A program made the translations under genes and the position numbers. The notes under the pieces were generated by a model, which was not told the origin of the DNA, searched no databases, and worked only from the letters and a program-made list of their open reading frames with translations. From an uncultured Candidatus Planktophila sp. (GTDB lineage: Bacteria; Actinomycetota; Actinomycetes; Nanopelagicales; Nanopelagicaceae), in assembly GCA_937975715.1 (NCBI GenBank), contig CALJUA010000001.1:1-5858 (forward strand): a stretch of DNA of 5,858 bases, given 5' to 3'. This document shows, piece after piece, positions 4,890-5,858 of the stretch (the stretch's first letter is position 1; every line of letters begins with the position of its first letter).

Positions 4890-4930
4890 AATCATTTTAT
4901 CCTTAGTAATCATTCGACGTTGTAATCATT
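4890..4930 (-). repeat. Three spaced AATGATT direct repeats upstream of the capsid gene
   Basis: On the minus strand AATGATT occurs at 4930-4924, 4914-4908 and 4896-4890; the first two extend to AATGATTAC. Start-to-start spacing is 16 and 18 bases. A TAAAAT (-10-like, 4899-4894) overlaps the last copy. They could be binding sites for a late-gene activator or chance A+T-rich similarity. Confidence 0.4.
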
Positions 4931-4963
4931 GCAAAGAAGTTGCTGACTACCGTCTATGATCTA

Positions 4964-4993
4964 ATAATTGCAAATTAATTATTGGCGTGTCAA
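4964..4993 (-). promoter_or_regulatory. Sigma70-like promoter of the major capsid gene
   Basis: A perfect TTGACA (4993-4988), an 18-base spacer and AATTAT (4969-4964, 4 of 6) with an extended -10 TGC directly before it. It starts three bases after the stop codon of the upstream gene, and the start of transcription would be near 4957, giving a leader of about 150 bases. Confidence 0.55.
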
Positions 4994-4996
4994 ATT

Positions 4997-5857
4997 TTAT
5001 TTCTCTGAATCAATAATTTTTTGCAATAATTCGCGAATATATGTTGACTTCGTAGTTGCAGAAACTGCATCTGCATTCTTGTCAATTACAGTCTGACGAA
5101 GATGTGTAATACGACGAGCAACTTCATCTAGATCAACAACCGGCTCAGCAACTGGTTCTGGTTCGCCACGAAGTGAACGAACGAGCTTCGCTGCACGCTC
5201 TGCAATATCATCGATGACTTCCTGCTCCGCATTCTCAACTGAATTTGCCTTATCATTCATTCCACCCATCTCTTCGTCATCAGAGCAATTCATCAGACCA
5301 CGTAGATGAGACTTGGCATCATCCAAGCAACGATCACACTGTGCCAGTGTATCTTTGGTTGTCTTGGAGATTTTTGAACCAACACGAACTTGGAACTCAA
5401 TTCCGCGTGTGACATCATTGATCTTATCAACTACATCACGAACAGAATTTAATAGATTACCAAATACATCTGGCATAAGCTGACCATGATACATAAGTGC
5501 GCTGAGCAAATCCTCAGTAGATGCAAGCTCGTATTCATTAAGATCCATTACTTTACGAGAATAAAGTTGTGAACGAACTTTTTGAATTGCGCGAATTTCG
5601 TCTTGTGTTGGAATCTCAAGACCTAGTACCGTTGCAGCATCTTGTAGTTCAGCATACATAGTATCGAATAATTCACGTCCAACTACAGCATGCTTACCAT
5701 GAGTGAGACGTTCAATACGATCTTGTAGTTGTGCGCGTGCAAGCTCCGGATCAATTACCCGCTCCTCAACAGGAGTTTCTTCAGTTGAAACCTCTTCAGT
5801 TGAAACTTGCTCGGTTGGAGTTTCTTCAGTACGAACTTCAGGGTCTTTATTTGTCAT
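4997..5857 (-). CDS. Acidic helical head-region protein of unknown family, possible assembly/scaffold protein
   Basis: A 286-codon frame from ATG 5857; only one base of upstream sequence is present, so the ribosome site is not visible and the true start could lie beyond the edge. Residues 1-35 are a low-complexity acidic Thr/Glu/Pro tail with STEEV-STEET in tandem. Residues 38-180 are predicted mostly helical by eye, with charged amphipathic stretches, and contain a single CDRC (174-177), too little for a zinc site. A Met/Gly/Asp-rich linker (190-202), another helix (205-229), a PEPVAEP hinge (232-239) and a C-terminal helix (241-285) follow. There is no signal peptide, membrane segment or recognised protease motif. 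Its position directly before the capsid gene and its acidic helical make-up fit a scaffold or another head-assembly factor, but this is inference from position; I do not recognise the family. Confidence 0.75.
   Translation of the reverse strand: MTNKDPEVRTEETPTEQVSTEEVSTEETPVEERVIDPELARAQLQDRIERLTHGKHAVVGRELFDTMYAELQDAATVLGLEIPTQDEIRAIQKVRSQLYSRKVMDLNEYELASTEDLLSALMYHGQLMPDVFGNLLNSVRDVVDKINDVTRGIEFQVRVGSKISKTTKDTLAQCDRCLDDAKSHLRGLMNCSDDEEMGGMNDKANSVENAEQEVIDDIAERAAKLVRSLRGEPEPVAEPVVDLDEVARRITHLRQTVIDKNADAVSATTKSTYIRELLQKIIDSEK
5778..5806 (-). repeat. 15-base tandem repeat inside the 286-residue gene
   Basis: A 14-base word beginning TCTTCAGTTG on the plus strand occurs at 5778-5791 and 5793-5806, period 15. 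It is in frame and encodes STEEV-STEET in the acidic N-terminal tail, so slippage would lengthen or shorten the tail without breaking the frame. Confidence 0.7.
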
Positions 5858-5858
5858 A

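Noticed and set aside
1..5858. CRISPR array, insertion sequence or attachment site
   Set aside because: No regularly spaced repeats of CRISPR size, no transposase frame and no tRNA-linked direct repeat were seen.

Overview
The window is part of the late (virion) region of a tailed double-stranded DNA bacteriophage or prophage. Every gene I accept is on the minus strand, so the region reads from right (5858) to left (1). The anchor is a full-length HK97-fold major capsid protein. Around it are small head-region genes, two glycosyltransferases of different folds, a small Cro/C1-type helix-turn-helix protein, and the start of an HNH-type endonuclease cut by the left edge. Base composition is about 45-50% G+C in the capsid gene, about 39% over most of the GT-B gene and only about 28% in the endonuclease gene, so the region is a mosaic. 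The host cannot be named from this sequence; Shine-Dalgarno sites of the GGAGG type show a bacterial host.

Layout in transcription order. (1) 5857-4997: an acidic, helical protein of unknown family in the slot just before the capsid gene, where scaffold or other head-assembly genes often sit. (2) 4993-4808: a 190-base leader with a good sigma70-like promoter, three spaced AATGATT repeats and two abutting hairpins ending one base before the capsid Shine-Dalgarno. (3) 4807-3539: major capsid protein, followed by a hairpin terminator. (4) 3452-3129 and 3125-2769: an Ig-like small virion protein candidate and a helical 118-residue protein, joined by TAATAAATG, then a strong intrinsic terminator. 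(5) 2722-2597: a 41-residue basic protein whose Shine-Dalgarno directly follows that terminator. (6) 2537-1569: GT-B (GT4-like) glycosyltransferase. (7) 1539-1121: a self-contained unit with its own promoter, a 60-residue HTH protein, two interleaved inverted repeats and a terminator. (8) 1087-362: GT-A (family 2-like) glycosyltransferase. (9) 369-1: HNH endonuclease, N-terminal part only.

How it may work together (inference). The capsid gene looks set for high, partly independent expression through its promoter, structured leader and terminator. The two glycosyltransferases sit among virion genes next to a surface-type Ig-like protein, which fits a role in putting sugars on virion proteins, although changing host surface sugars is an equally open option. 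The HTH unit and the endonuclease look like later insertions (morons) into the late operon.
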